Positions 24,082-32,946 of a stretch of 64,000 bases of DNA are shown in pieces. Each line of letters begins with the position of its first letter. Position 1 is the first letter of the stretch. This DNA is from Ciceribacter sp. T2.26MG-112.2 (lineage in GTDB: Bacteria > Pseudomonadota > Alphaproteobacteria > Rhizobiales > Rhizobiaceae), in the NCBI RefSeq assembly GCF_900492205.1, contig NZ_UEYQ01000003.1:62001-126000 (forward strand), read 5' to 3'. The notes under the pieces are model-generated. The model ran no database searches. It was not told the DNA's origin and worked only from the letters and a program-made list of their open reading frames with translations. Made by a program: the position numbers and the translations under genes.

Positions 24082-24744
24082 TCAGAACTTGAAATTCACG
24101 CCGATCTTGCCGGTGTGGAAGCGCTGATCGATGTCAGCGTCCGAGCCCGGGTAGACTTCATAGCTGGAACTGCCGAAGTCGTAATACATGTATTCCGCCT
24201 TGACCGACCACCGCGGCGAGAAAGCGTATTCGACACCCGCACCGGCAACCCAGCCGGTATCGGTCTTGCTGTCGCTGCCGTCGTCGCCCGCTCCGTCGTC
24301 GGTGCTCATCTCGAAGCGGCCGATGCCGAGACCGCCGGTGCCGTAAACCAGCAGATTGTCGAAGCTATAGCCGATGCGACCGCGAACGGTCGAAAGCCAT
24401 TGCGCTTCGCTGGAGCAGGTGAAGACCGGGTTGGGGCAGTCAGTGTCGCCCTCTATGCCGGATGCGGAAATGTCGGCTTCCGCACCGAACACCCAGGCGC
24501 CGGACTGGAAGTTGTATCCGACCTGCGCGCCGCCGAGGACACCGTCGCCCTCGTGGTCGGCGGTGGTACCAATGGGGTCGAACGTCCAGTCGATGATAGA
24601 CCGTCCGCCGCCTAAGTGGCCGCCGACATAAAACCCGGTCCAGTCGCTGACGACTGTTGTGTCCAGAGGTGTCGACATATCCGCAGCCGCGACCGGCGTC
24701 ACTAAGGCCGCGAATAAAGCGGTGCTGATGAGATGCTTGACCAT
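24082..24744 (-). CDS. Outer-membrane beta-barrel protein, Omp25/RopB-like
   Basis: 220 residues from ATG 24744 (GAGGGGATT upstream); a GTG one codon earlier is less likely. Signal peptide 1-21 ends at VAAAD. The mature start W-T-G-F-Y-V-G-G-H-L-G-G is typical of the alphaproteobacterial Omp25/31 family. Alternating strands include GAQVGYNFQSGAWVFGAEAD, VRGRIGYSFDNLLVYGTGGL and AGAGVEYAFSPRWSVKAEYM. It ends in a terminal Phe (GVNFKF), the outer-membrane assembly signal. It has an eight-strand barrel size. It is probably a structural surface protein; transport is not indicated. Confidence 0.88.
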   Translation of the reverse strand: MVKHLISTALFAALVTPVAAADMSTPLDTTVVSDWTGFYVGGHLGGGRSIIDWTFDPIGTTADHEGDGVLGGAQVGYNFQSGAWVFGAEADISASGIEGDTDCPNPVFTCSSEAQWLSTVRGRIGYSFDNLLVYGTGGLGIGRFEMSTDDGAGDDGSDSKTDTGWVAGAGVEYAFSPRWSVKAEYMYYDFGSSSYEVYPGSDADIDQRFHTGKIGVNFKF

Positions 24745-24860
24745 CACTCGAATCCCCTCATTGAATGAGGTTGTATTGTTATATCACGATGAGTGAAAAC
24801 ACAATTCGACAGAATCTATTTGGCGAGTGAGTAGCCGAAAAGTAACACCAGCGCGTGTGG

Positions 24861-24878
24861 ACTTGACCGGCGTCAAGT
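24861..24878. promoter_or_regulatory. 18-bp perfect palindrome
   Basis: ACTTGAC-CGGC-GTCAAGT, 7-base arms around CGGC. It lies between the start of the barrel gene (24744) and the end of the glutamine-synthetase-like gene (24975), so it most likely belongs to the barrel promoter as an operator. Confidence 0.45.
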
Positions 24879-24974
24879 CGGGTGCATCCGCCCACCGCCG
24901 GAGATGCACTTTCTCCTGGCCAGCGGGCTTGGCGGCACCAGATCGGCCCGGAGACGAGCCTGGGACCTTAGCGT

Positions 24975-26333
24975 TCATATCCGTGGCAGATAGGTCTGGT
25001 AGTCGAAGCTCGACACTGTCCGCAGGTAGGTGATCGCCTCCTTGCGCTTGGTCTCGCCGTAGATCCGCTGGTATTCGGCGCCGAAGACGTCGGCGATGAA
25101 GGGCGAGTTGCGGAAGCGATCGACGGCGGTGAGGAAATCGTGGGTCAGCATGGCCGGGTTTTCCGGCGCGCTGTCGGGCGTCGTCACCGGACCCGGATCG
25201 AGATCCGCGTCGAGGCCGAGCAGGATGCCGCCGAGGATGGCGGCGAGCAGCAGGTGCGGATGGGCGTCGGCGCCGGCCACGCGATGCTCGACACGGGCGG
25301 CCGGACCTTCGCTGTCCGGGATGCGGATCGCTGTGCCGCGATTGCCGAAACCCCAGTCGACCTTGTCCGGCGCGAACGAGCCCGGCTGGAAGCGCCGGTA
25401 GGAATTGGCGAACGGCGCAAAGATCAGCTGCGCGTCCTGCATGGACTTCAGCATGCCCGCCGTGATCGACTTCAGCTTGACGGGATCGCCGCCCTTGGCG
25501 TCGAGGATATTCTTGCCGTCGCGGTCGAGGATCGAGGCATGGACATGCAGGCCGGAGCCCGCCTGGTCGGCATAGGGCTTGGCCATGCAGGTGGCCTTCA
25601 AGCCATGGCGGCGTGCAGCGAAATCGACGACGCGCTTGAGGTAGATGCAGTCATCGGCCGCTGCCATGGCGTCCGGCTTGTGAAGCAGGTTGACCTCGAA
25701 CTGGCCTGCGCCGAACTCGGCGGTCGTGGCATCTGCCGGCAGGCCCATCTCGTCGCAATAGCGGCGCACGGTGCCGAGGAAATCCTCCATCGCCGCGGTC
25801 GCGCGCATGTCGTAGAGCTGGAAGCCCTCGGCCTCGCCGTTCATCACCAGCGCCTTCGGCGGCATCGGCTTGCCGGTCTCGCGGAAGTCCGGCTCGACCA
25901 CGTAGAACTCGAGTTCGGTGGCGACGACCGGCGTGAGGCCACGCGCCTCGAAGCGCTTCATCACATTGGCGAGAATGGCGCGTGGACAGATGTAGTGCGG
26001 ATTGCCGTCGAGCGTATGCATGGTGGCCAGCACCTGCTTGGAGCCGGCCGGGCCCCAGGGCAGGGTGGTCAGCGAATTGCGGTCGGCCACGCAGATGCCG
26101 TCCGGATCGCCGAGCGTCAGCGAGATCTTGGTGATGTCGTCATTGTCGTCGCCCCAGATGTCGAGCGACTGGGTGGAGGCAGGCAGCCTGACCGTGTTCT
26201 TCCAGACCTTGTCCTCGGCCTTGATCGGGATCATCTTGCCCCGCAAGTCGCCGTTCATGCCGACGAGCAGGACTTCGATACGCGCGGAGGGATCGGCTGC
26301 GAGGGGTTCGGCGGCCTTGGATGCATTCGTCAT
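24975..26333 (-). CDS. Glutamine-synthetase-family ligase, gamma-glutamylputrescine synthetase-like
   Basis: 452 residues from ATG 26333, where the alignment to the family begins. The N-terminal beta-grasp part has VGMNGDLRGKMIP. The catalytic core has VATELEFYVVE, EFGAGQFEVNLLHKPDA, SGLHVHASILD, FAPFANSYRRFQPGSFAPDK, and RIPDSEGPAARVEHRVAGADAHPHLLLAA, the PuuA-like signature rather than nitrogen-assimilating GlnA. No Tyr adenylylation site is evident. It joins glutamate to an amine, likely putrescine, in the cytoplasm. It is divergent from a putrescine-transaminase-like gene; together they suggest polyamine use as carbon and nitrogen. Confidence 0.85.
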   Translation of the reverse strand: MTNASKAAEPLAADPSARIEVLLVGMNGDLRGKMIPIKAEDKVWKNTVRLPASTQSLDIWGDDNDDITKISLTLGDPDGICVADRNSLTTLPWGPAGSKQVLATMHTLDGNPHYICPRAILANVMKRFEARGLTPVVATELEFYVVEPDFRETGKPMPPKALVMNGEAEGFQLYDMRATAAMEDFLGTVRRYCDEMGLPADATTAEFGAGQFEVNLLHKPDAMAAADDCIYLKRVVDFAARRHGLKATCMAKPYADQAGSGLHVHASILDRDGKNILDAKGGDPVKLKSITAGMLKSMQDAQLIFAPFANSYRRFQPGSFAPDKVDWGFGNRGTAIRIPDSEGPAARVEHRVAGADAHPHLLLAAILGGILLGLDADLDPGPVTTPDSAPENPAMLTHDFLTAVDRFRNSPFIADVFGAEYQRIYGETKRKEAITYLRTVSSFDYQTYLPRI

Positions 26334-26547
26334 GAAAAGGGCTCTCGCTGGGCTGGCGGAAAGGTCGATTGCGGCCGGGACGGCGGCTTTTCGACGCCCT
26401 TGCCAAACGCTTTTTGGAAGGCCATGTTCGTAGCCGATAAACTTCCGCCTTTCAATCAGGCAAGGAAAAGCAGGACGTCTCGGACCGGCCTTGAGCCGCC
26501 GGTGCGCGCCCGTCCTTGCGAGTGCACCTTGCGCAAGGATTTTTGCC

Positions 26548-27918
26548 ATGACGAAGACTGCCGTTGCCCCTTCCAATCTCGGTGCCATTGACGCTGCCCA
26601 TCATCTGCACCCCTTCTCGGACATGAAGAAGCTCAACGACGCCGGCACCAAGATCATCAACCGGGCCGACGGCGTGCATATTTGGGATTCCAACGGCAAG
26701 CAGTATCTCGACGCCTTTGCCGGCCTGTGGTGCGTCAATGTCGGCTACGGCCGCCAGTCGATCGCCGATGCAGCTTACGCGCAGATGCAGGAACTGCCCT
26801 ATTACAACACCTTCTTCGGCACGACGACCCCGCCGGCGACGCTCTTGGCCCAGAAGATCGCCGGCCATACGCGCGGCAAGCTCAACCATGTCTTCTTCAC
26901 CAATTCGGGCTCTGAGGCCTCCGACACCTGGTTCCGCATGGCGCGGGTCTACTGGAAGGCGCTCGGCCACGAAACGAAGACCCAGGTGATCGCCCGCAAG
27001 AACGCCTATCACGGTTCGACGGTCGCCGGCGCCTCGCTCGGCGGCATGAAATGGATGCACGAACAGGGCAACCTGCCGATCCCGGGCATCCACCACATCA
27101 ACCAGCCCTACTGGTATGCCGAGGGCGGTGACCTTTCGCCGGAGGAATTCGGTCTCAAGGTGGCAAAGGAACTGGAGGACAAGATCCTCGAGCTTGGCGA
27201 GGAGAATGTCGCCGCCTTCGTCGCCGAACCGATCCAGGGCGCCGGTGGCGTCATCGTTCCGCCCTCGACCTACTGGCCGGAAATCAAGCGCATTGCCGCC
27301 AAATACAAGATCCTGCTGGTCGCCGACGAAGTCATCTGTGGCTTCGGTCGCCTCGGCACCTGGTTCGGCCATCAGTATTACGATTTCGAACCGGACCTCG
27401 CGCCGATCGCCAAGGGCCTATCCTCCGGCTACCTGCCGATCGGCGGCGTTCTGGTCTCCGAGCGGGTGGCCAAGGTGATGATCGAGGAACTCGGCGATTT
27501 CTACCACGGCTACACTTATTCCGGCCATCCGGTGGCGGCCGCCGCCGCCATCGAGAATTTGCGGATCATCGAGGAAGAGGGCCTGGTCGAGCGGGTGCGC
27601 GACGATATCGGACCGTATCTGCAACAGGCGCTCCAGTCGCTCACGGATCACGACCTTGTCGGCGAGGCCGTCAGCGTCGGCCTGATGGGCGCAGTGCAGA
27701 TCGCCGCCGACAAGGCAACCCGTCGCCGTTTCGCCAAGCCGGACGAAGTTGGCACGCTGGTGCGCAACCAGTGCGTCGACAATGGCGTGATCCTGCGCGC
27801 CACCGGCGACCGCATGCTGTTTTCGCCGCCGCTGATCATTTCCCGTTCCGAGGTCGACCAGGCGGTCGATACGTTGCGCAAGGGGCTCGACTGGCTGAAG
27901 GACAATCACAAGGAATAG
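26548..27918 (+). CDS. Class III aminotransferase, putrescine/omega-amino-acid:pyruvate type (SpuC-like)
   Basis: 456 residues. ATG 26548 follows AAGGATTTTTGCC. PLP-binding blocks: NSGSEASDTWFRMAR (about 112-126), NAYHGSTVAGASLGG, VAEPIQGAGGVIVPP, LLVADEVICGFGRLG, and the lysine site APIAKGLSSGYLPIG (about residue 288). The N-terminal LHPFSDMKKLNDAGTKIIN is characteristic of SpuC and related omega-transaminases. It transfers an amino group from putrescine or a similar amine to pyruvate. The 214-base divergent region with the PuuA-like gene probably carries their shared control. Confidence 0.88.
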   Translation: MTKTAVAPSNLGAIDAAHHLHPFSDMKKLNDAGTKIINRADGVHIWDSNGKQYLDAFAGLWCVNVGYGRQSIADAAYAQMQELPYYNTFFGTTTPPATLLAQKIAGHTRGKLNHVFFTNSGSEASDTWFRMARVYWKALGHETKTQVIARKNAYHGSTVAGASLGGMKWMHEQGNLPIPGIHHINQPYWYAEGGDLSPEEFGLKVAKELEDKILELGEENVAAFVAEPIQGAGGVIVPPSTYWPEIKRIAAKYKILLVADEVICGFGRLGTWFGHQYYDFEPDLAPIAKGLSSGYLPIGGVLVSERVAKVMIEELGDFYHGYTYSGHPVAAAAAIENLRIIEEEGLVERVRDDIGPYLQQALQSLTDHDLVGEAVSVGLMGAVQIAADKATRRRFAKPDEVGTLVRNQCVDNGVILRATGDRMLFSPPLIISRSEVDQAVDTLRKGLDWLKDNHKE

Positions 27919-28194
27919 CGGACGGCAAGGCGCGCGGGCGCGAGGCCTCCCACAAGAGCTTTTGGCTACCGCTCTTTATGTGCAGCATGCAGATCCGCCC
28001 TTTTCGCGGATCCGCCGCTCGTCCTGGTTCCTTCGAATTAACGACCCATTCCCCTGTGTTGTAGACTCAGCCGCAACCAATGCGGGCTATCTTGCTTTGG
28101 TCGTATCGGCTTGGATCCATGTGACGCGTCAGAAACGGGTCTGCTGGACCGTATTTTTGGCAGGATGAGCAGCCATTCGTTCGCGGGGGATTTG

Positions 28195-28794
28195 ATGGTC
28201 TACTTCTTGAGCCACAAGAATGAGGAAACCTACAGCTACGGCATGAAGGCGTTGGACGGGGACATCGACAAGATCCAGCCGATAGACTTGTCGCGGGACG
28301 AAGGTGTTCGTATCTGGGCGACCTACGCCTATAGGGGGCGTGCCTTCGAGGCAGACCATATACCGACGTGCATCGAGCTTGAGGGACCCAAGCGAAAGAT
28401 TACAGACATCTACGGTGGTTTCGGCTTGTTCGTGGACGAAAAATTCAAGGCGGCCGTCGAGAGGCTGGAACCCGGTATCCATCAGTTCTTCCCGGTGGAA
28501 TTCGTCTGGAAGGATGGCAGCCATGCCGCTCATCGCTTCTGGTTTGTTCCTTGTAGCAGGCTTGACACCGTTGACCGCCAGATGACGACATTCGAATTCA
28601 GGAATCTCTGGCATCTCAAGGGTGACAAGACGAAACATCTGGTTTTCAGCCGGTCCCAGATCGGCGATCATCATGTCTGGATCGACAAGTTCATTGCGGC
28701 GCCGACGCCAGCCATAAGCGAGACGCTGAAAGCTAAGCTGGATGCGGCGGGAGTGACCGGTGCGCATTACCAGCATTTTCCGGAGACCGACTGA
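28195..28794 (+). CDS. Imm11/DUF1629-like orphan immunity-type protein
   Basis: 199 residues from ATG 28195 (GGGGGA upstream); ATG 28165 has no usable spacing. The segment GLFVDEKFKAAVERLEPG followed by HQFFPVEFVWKDGS, then RFWFVPCSRLDTVDR, and KLDAAGVTGAHYQHF near the end match my recollection of the DUF1629/Imm11 family. Those proteins neutralise polymorphic or contact-dependent toxins. No toxin gene is next to it, and flanking genes are metabolic. Base composition here is visibly lower in G+C than its neighbours. Family assignment is from pattern memory; the function is unproven. Confidence 0.5.
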   Translation: MVYFLSHKNEETYSYGMKALDGDIDKIQPIDLSRDEGVRIWATYAYRGRAFEADHIPTCIELEGPKRKITDIYGGFGLFVDEKFKAAVERLEPGIHQFFPVEFVWKDGSHAAHRFWFVPCSRLDTVDRQMTTFEFRNLWHLKGDKTKHLVFSRSQIGDHHVWIDKFIAAPTPAISETLKAKLDAAGVTGAHYQHFPETD

Positions 28795-28896
28795 TCACCT
28801 GTCGCCCTTGATGAAAGTCGCTTGCGGGGGAATGGATGGGCGGGCCGGAGCTGAGGATCGCGCTCTCGCCTTATCCGGATGCGCCGAATGTTCGCG

Positions 28897-29184
28897 CTAC
28901 GCGCCCTGCCACTCGAACGGCAGTGGCGCCTCGCGGAAGGCGAAGCGGTCGAGATGGCTCGACACCACGCCCTTCATCCGCTCCAGCACCTCGTCCGAGG
29001 CCGCCTCGACTTCCACCGTGAGCGCCTTGTCGTCGGCGCTCATGGTGGCGACCGCCTCGGCGAAGCGAACGACGCCGCTCTTTTCTCTGAGCTCGACGTC
29101 GAGCTTGTGGCTCCAGTGCTTGCAGAGTTGCTGCAGGTATTTCCAGCCGTTCTCGGTCGGCACGACCGCGATTGCCTTGGTCAT
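28897..29184 (-). CDS. DUF2218-family protein
   Basis: 95 residues: MTKAIAVVPTENGWKYLQQLCKHWSHKLDVEL, then VRFAEAVATMSADDKALTVEVEA and HLDRFAFREAPLPFEW. The C-H-W...K form with HLDRFAFRE near the end is DUF2218. The domain often occurs beside or fused to siderophore-interacting ferric reductases. The start is two bases after the PadR stop, so the two genes form one operon. A role in iron or heme handling is inferred from this association. Confidence 0.85.
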   Translation of the reverse strand: MTKAIAVVPTENGWKYLQQLCKHWSHKLDVELREKSGVVRFAEAVATMSADDKALTVEVEAASDEVLERMKGVVSSHLDRFAFREAPLPFEWQGA

Positions 29185-29186
29185 GG

Positions 29187-29774
29187 TCAGAGCCTCTCGA
29201 TCTTGCCGGCCGCCTCGTCGATCAGGCGGGCCACTTCGAGCTGGATTTCGCGGGTGACGCTCTCCTGCGACAGGCGGTCCTGGAGGGCTGCCTTGAGGTT
29301 CTGCATGGCGCGGCGAACCGGCGCGGCATCCGTGCGTGCGCTGAGCTTGGCAAGGGCGGCCAGCCGCTCCATGGCGGTCGCCACCTCGTCGGCCCTCTCG
29401 GCAAGATGGGTGCGTCCGGCCTCGGTGATGGCGAGCAGCTTGCGTGGGCCTTCGCTCGCCTCTTCCTCGGCAAGGCCCATGTCGAGCAGCAGCGTCATGG
29501 TCGGATAGACCACGCCCGGGCTCGGGGCATAGGCGCCGCCGGAGCGGTTTTCGATCTCGCGGATCAGATCATAGCCGTGGCGCGGCTGTTCCTCGATCAG
29601 CTTGAGCAGGACGAGCCGTAGCTCGCCGCTCTCGAACATGCGGCGGCGCTCGCCGCCGTGGCCGCGACCCCGGTGCGGACCGTCGAAGCGGCCGCCGGGC
29701 GCGCCTTCCCGCATGGCATGCCAACCCCGGTGGCCGAAACCCCGGCCATGGCCTTCAAAATTCGTGTGTGTCAT
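29187..29774 (-). CDS. PadR-family regulator with His/Gly-rich metal-binding N-terminus (YqjI/NfeR-like)
   Basis: 195 residues. Residues 1-46 are rich in His, Gly and Arg (HGRGFGHRGWH, HRGRGHGGERR). The PadR winged helix follows: ESGELRLVLLKLIEEQPRHGYDLIREIENRSGG and YAPSPGVVYPTMTLL, then a C-terminal dimerisation helix. E. coli YqjI has the same plan, with a His-rich arm that binds nickel and controls a ferric reductase gene. Here the partner is DUF2218, commonly linked to the same reductases. The promoter at 29805-29821 has matching palindromes. ATG 29774 follows AGAGGAACGC. Confidence 0.85.
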   Translation of the reverse strand: MTHTNFEGHGRGFGHRGWHAMREGAPGGRFDGPHRGRGHGGERRRMFESGELRLVLLKLIEEQPRHGYDLIREIENRSGGAYAPSPGVVYPTMTLLLDMGLAEEEASEGPRKLLAITEAGRTHLAERADEVATAMERLAALAKLSARTDAAPVRRAMQNLKAALQDRLSQESVTREIQLEVARLIDEAAGKIERL

Positions 29775-29804
29775 CTGCGTTCCTCTTTCTGTAAAATAAA
29801 ACTG

Positions 29805-29821
29805 TATCTAAGATATATCTT
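29805..29821. promoter_or_regulatory. Overlapping palindromes, candidate PadR operator
   Basis: TATCT-A-AGATA (29805-29815) overlaps the perfect AAGATATATCTT (29810-29821). They are 31-47 bases upstream of the PadR start and strongly resemble the TATCT/AGATA repeats described for YqjI-type regulators (from memory). Confidence 0.6.
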
Positions 29822-29955
29822 ATGCTGTTCGTTGCAAGGGCCATCTTTACATTTTTTCGTTCTTCTGGAGTTTGGGTTCGACGCGGCTGCCTTGGAGAGG
29901 TGTGGTCATTGACCTATCGTGCTGCAACAGAATCAAGCTTCGGGAGGAAGAGAGC

Positions 29956-30426
29956 ATGGCAGGGCATCACCACGAATACCGGGTTGCCGTCACCTGGACC
30001 GGCAATCGCGGCACCGGTACGTCCGGCTACCGCGACTATTCGCGCGACCATGTGATTTCTTGTGACGGAAAACCCGACATTCCCGGCTCGGCCGATCCCG
30101 CCTTCCGCGGCGACGCCGAGCGGTGGAACCCGGAAGATCTGCTGGTGGCTTCGATCTCCGCCTGCCACAAGCTGTGGTACCTACATTTCTGCGCGGTCAA
30201 CGGTGTCGTCGTGACGGCCTATGAAGACCATGCCGAGGGCACGATGGTAACGGACGACACCGGCGGCGGCCGCTTCACCGACGTGGTGCTGCGGCCGCGC
30301 GTGACCATTTCGGCAGGCGATGCTGAGCGGGCGGAACAGCTGCACGATGACGCGCATGAGAAATGCTTCATCGCCAATTCGGTGAATTTCCCGGTGCGTT
30401 GCGAGCCGGTGATCATCCTGGGGTGA
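29956..30426 (+). CDS. OsmC-family peroxide-detoxifying protein
   Basis: 156 residues. ATG 29956 is set by GGAGG eight bases upstream. NPEDLLVASISACHKLWYLHFC (reads into helix two) carries the catalytic cysteine, and AHEKCFIANSVNFPVRCEP supplies the second cysteine of the C-x(n)-C pair. The middle strand block RFTDVVLRPRVTI fits OsmC/YhfA. The protein reduces organic hydroperoxides or acts as a reactive-sulfur scavenger. It has an unusual HHH near the N-terminus (M-A-G-H-H-H). It is divergent from the PadR gene. Confidence 0.87.
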   Translation: MAGHHHEYRVAVTWTGNRGTGTSGYRDYSRDHVISCDGKPDIPGSADPAFRGDAERWNPEDLLVASISACHKLWYLHFCAVNGVVVTAYEDHAEGTMVTDDTGGGRFTDVVLRPRVTISAGDAERAEQLHDDAHEKCFIANSVNFPVRCEPVIILG

Positions 30427-30443
30427 ACCGGGCGATCAGCCCC

Positions 30444-31940
30444 TCAGTTCGCCTGCGGATAGAGGAAGGCGTAGGCGAAGTGGTAGAGGTCGCCCTCGCG
30501 CCCGAAGATATAGGGCAGGGCGATGGTCTTCGTCTCGCCGACCTGTAGGTTGCCGTGGGCGGCAAGCCATTGGCCGACGTCTTCCGGCAGCGGCATGGTC
30601 TCTCGGCCGCGATTGCGCCAGACCACCAGAACCGGATGCGTGGCGTCGAAGGCGAAGGGCTCTTCGAAGGCCTCGTAGCCGGGGATGGTCACCGGGATCT
30701 CAGGCGCATTGAGGCGGATATTGCCGGCCATCTGCTGGTCGCTGGCAAGGATCAGCGAAGGCGGGTTCGGCTCCGACGACAGGATCTGCGCAACGGCCGC
30801 TTCATAGGGTACGTTGAGCTTCTCATACTTGCCAAGTTGCCCATGCAGCGGGATGCGCACGAAAAGCACGAGCGGGATCAGCACCATGAGCGTCAGACCG
30901 ATCGGCAGAAACCGCTTGAGCTGGCGTTCAGAGGCGAGACCGGCGGCCTCGATCTTCAGGCAGAGATAAAGCGGCAGGGCCAGGTAGATCGGCGTCAGCC
31001 AGCGATCCTTGATATTGCTCGCGCCGAACAGCACCACCGCGACCAAGGCAACGGCCGAAATCAGCATGATCCGCCCGATCAGCCGGCTCCAGGGACTGGA
31101 GGCCTTCCACGCCGCCATCATGTCGCGGCCGAAGACGATGGCGAACAGAACGAGGGTCAGCGTGGCAAAGCCAGCAAAGGCCAGCGCCAGCGAGGACACG
31201 CCGGTCATGATCTGCGACAGCCGGCTGGAGGTCTCCTCCGCCGTCAGCTTGCCGATGGTGCGGCCGGTGGCGGCGTCGAGATGATCGAGGAACCACAGCC
31301 CGTGCGGCAGGACCACGATGAGCGCGATCACTGCGGTCAAAAGGATGCGCCAGTCGAACACGCGGCGGCGGAATTCCGGCTCGGCGAGCATGGCGAGAAG
31401 GGCGGCGGCCGGGAGAAGAACGAAATTATACTTGGCGATGAGGCCAAGGCCGATGGCAAGGCCGGTCAGTGCATAGCTAAAGAGGCTTGGTGCGCGGATC
31501 GCTCTGACGAGCGAAAAGAGGAAGAGGCAGGCGGTGAAGATCACCGCCACCGTATGGGTCAGGTCGCGCTGCGCCTCGAAGCTGACCTGCGGCATGGTGA
31601 GCAGGCCGAGCGTGGCGATGATCGCCAGGTCGCGCGAGCGCAGCAACGAGAAGGCGGTCAGCCCGAAGAACAGGTAGGAGAGGAAGAGGACGAGGTTCTT
31701 CAGGACGGACAGCGAGGCGAGCGTCGGCCCGAGCACCTGTTCGACCCCGTATTGCAGCCAGTTGTAGAAGGGCGGCTGGCTATCGTAGCCGACAGCCAGC
31801 CATTGCGCCAGAAACAGTTGCTGGCCTTCGTCGAGTTCGAGCGAATGCGGCAGCGAGAGGCGGATGATCACATTGGCGATGAAATAGGCGCCGAGCAGCG
31901 CGAAGACCAGATAAGGCCTTTCCCGAAGCGCGGCGACCAT
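30444..31940 (-). CDS. GT39/ArnT-type lipid-linked sugar transferase
   Basis: 498 residues, about 11-12 hydrophobic helices. The first periplasmic loop LSLPHSLELDEGQQLFLAQ contains the D/E-E motif used by GT39/ArnT/PMT enzymes. GYDSQPPFYNWLQYG is the second signature. The enzyme moves a sugar from an undecaprenyl (or dodecaprenyl) phosphate carrier to lipid A, core or another surface polymer on the periplasmic face. ATG 31940 is 1 base after the stop of the GT2 gene, so the two are translationally coupled. Similar pairs (RgtE plus Rgt transferases) add galacturonic acid to LPS in Rhizobium, but the sugar here is unknown. Confidence 0.85.
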   Translation of the reverse strand: MVAALRERPYLVFALLGAYFIANVIIRLSLPHSLELDEGQQLFLAQWLAVGYDSQPPFYNWLQYGVEQVLGPTLASLSVLKNLVLFLSYLFFGLTAFSLLRSRDLAIIATLGLLTMPQVSFEAQRDLTHTVAVIFTACLFLFSLVRAIRAPSLFSYALTGLAIGLGLIAKYNFVLLPAAALLAMLAEPEFRRRVFDWRILLTAVIALIVVLPHGLWFLDHLDAATGRTIGKLTAEETSSRLSQIMTGVSSLALAFAGFATLTLVLFAIVFGRDMMAAWKASSPWSRLIGRIMLISAVALVAVVLFGASNIKDRWLTPIYLALPLYLCLKIEAAGLASERQLKRFLPIGLTLMVLIPLVLFVRIPLHGQLGKYEKLNVPYEAAVAQILSSEPNPPSLILASDQQMAGNIRLNAPEIPVTIPGYEAFEEPFAFDATHPVLVVWRNRGRETMPLPEDVGQWLAAHGNLQVGETKTIALPYIFGREGDLYHFAYAFLYPQAN

Positions 31941-31941
31941 G

Positions 31942-32946
31942 TCAGGCGTCCTTCTGATAGGTCTTCCGGACGATATAGTTCTTCGTCGTGTCGTCGGAAC
32001 GCGCCAGCATTTCGGCGAGAATGCCGGTGGTGATCATCTGGATCGAGGTGAGGAACAGCATGACGCCGACGAGCAGCAGCGGCCGCGTGCCGATGTCTTC
32101 GCCGAGGCCGAACTTGACCCAGGCGAGATAGAGCAGGATGAGCGAGCTGATCGCGCCGATCAGAAGCCCGATCGTTCCGAAGAAATGCCCCGGACGCTGC
32201 TTGAAGCGCATGAAGAACAGCACCGACAGCAGATCGAGGAAGACGCGGATGGTGCGCGAAATGCCGTATTTGGATTCGCCGAACTGGCGGGCATGGTGGG
32301 TCACGACGCACTCGCCGATCCGCGAACTCGGGACGACGGAGGCGACCCAGGCCGGGATGAAGCGGTGCATGCCGCCGAGAATGCGGACCTGCCGGATGAC
32401 CTCCGAGCGGTAGAGCTTCAGGCCGCAGCCATTGTCATGGATCTTCACGCCGGTGGCCGCGCCGATCAGCCGGTTGGCGCACCAGGACGGGATCTTGCGC
32501 AGCACCAGCGCATCCTGACGCGCCTTGCGCCAGCCGCACAGCAGGTCGAGGTCGCGCGCATTGAGCTCGGCGACCATGGAGGGGATGTCATAGGGGTCGT
32601 TCTGCAGGTCGCCGTCGAGCGTGGCGATCAGCCGGCCGCGTGCCGCGTCGAAGCCTGCCTGCAGGCCGGATGCCTTGCCGAAATTGCGCTGGAATTCGAT
32701 GATCCGCAGGTCGAGCCCCTCACGGCCGAGATAGTCGCGGGCAATGCTGAGCGTCTTGTCGGTCGAGCCGTCGTCGATCAGGATCAGTTCCCAGCTCTTG
32801 TCGAAGCCCTTCATCGCCTCGATCACCCGGTCGATCATCGGGCGCAGGCTCTCCTCCTCGTTCATCACCGGAATGACGAGAGAAAGTTCGACCTCATAGA
32901 CGGCCGTGCCGTCCTGGGTGGGTGGGGAAAGGCGCTCGAACGACAC
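31942..32946 (-). CDS. GT2 polyprenyl-phosphate sugar synthase (DPM/ArnC/GtrB-like)
   Basis: 334 residues from GTG 32946 (GGAG 10 bases upstream). A TTG at 33003 in frame is possible but has no ribosome site. The GT-A domain has LSLVIPVMNEEESLRPM, LILIDDGSTDKTL, QRNFGKASGLQAGFD, and ATLDGDLQNDPYDIP (the DxD/DGD metal site). Two C-terminal hydrophobic hairpins (about 245-310) anchor it in the inner membrane, ending in ARSDDTTKNYIVRKTY. It loads a sugar onto polyprenyl phosphate for the GT39 enzyme downstream. It is divergent from a flippase-type gene. Confidence 0.85.
   Translation of the reverse strand: MSFERLSPPTQDGTAVYEVELSLVIPVMNEEESLRPMIDRVIEAMKGFDKSWELILIDDGSTDKTLSIARDYLGREGLDLRIIEFQRNFGKASGLQAGFDAARGRLIATLDGDLQNDPYDIPSMVAELNARDLDLLCGWRKARQDALVLRKIPSWCANRLIGAATGVKIHDNGCGLKLYRSEVIRQVRILGGMHRFIPAWVASVVPSSRIGECVVTHHARQFGESKYGISRTIRVFLDLLSVLFFMRFKQRPGHFFGTIGLLIGAISSLILLYLAWVKFGLGEDIGTRPLLLVGVMLFLTSIQMITTGILAEMLARSDDTTKNYIVRKTYQKDA

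Noticed and set aside
24784..24978. Short minus-strand open frame with a G-S-S-P-G-R-S-G segment near the Omp25-like gene.
   Set aside because: No ribosome site or family pattern, and it overlaps the palindrome and promoter region.
27992..28012. GATCCGC/GCGGATC hairpin downstream of the transaminase gene as a terminator.
   Set aside because: There is no U-run and the stem is short; it could be chance in this composition.
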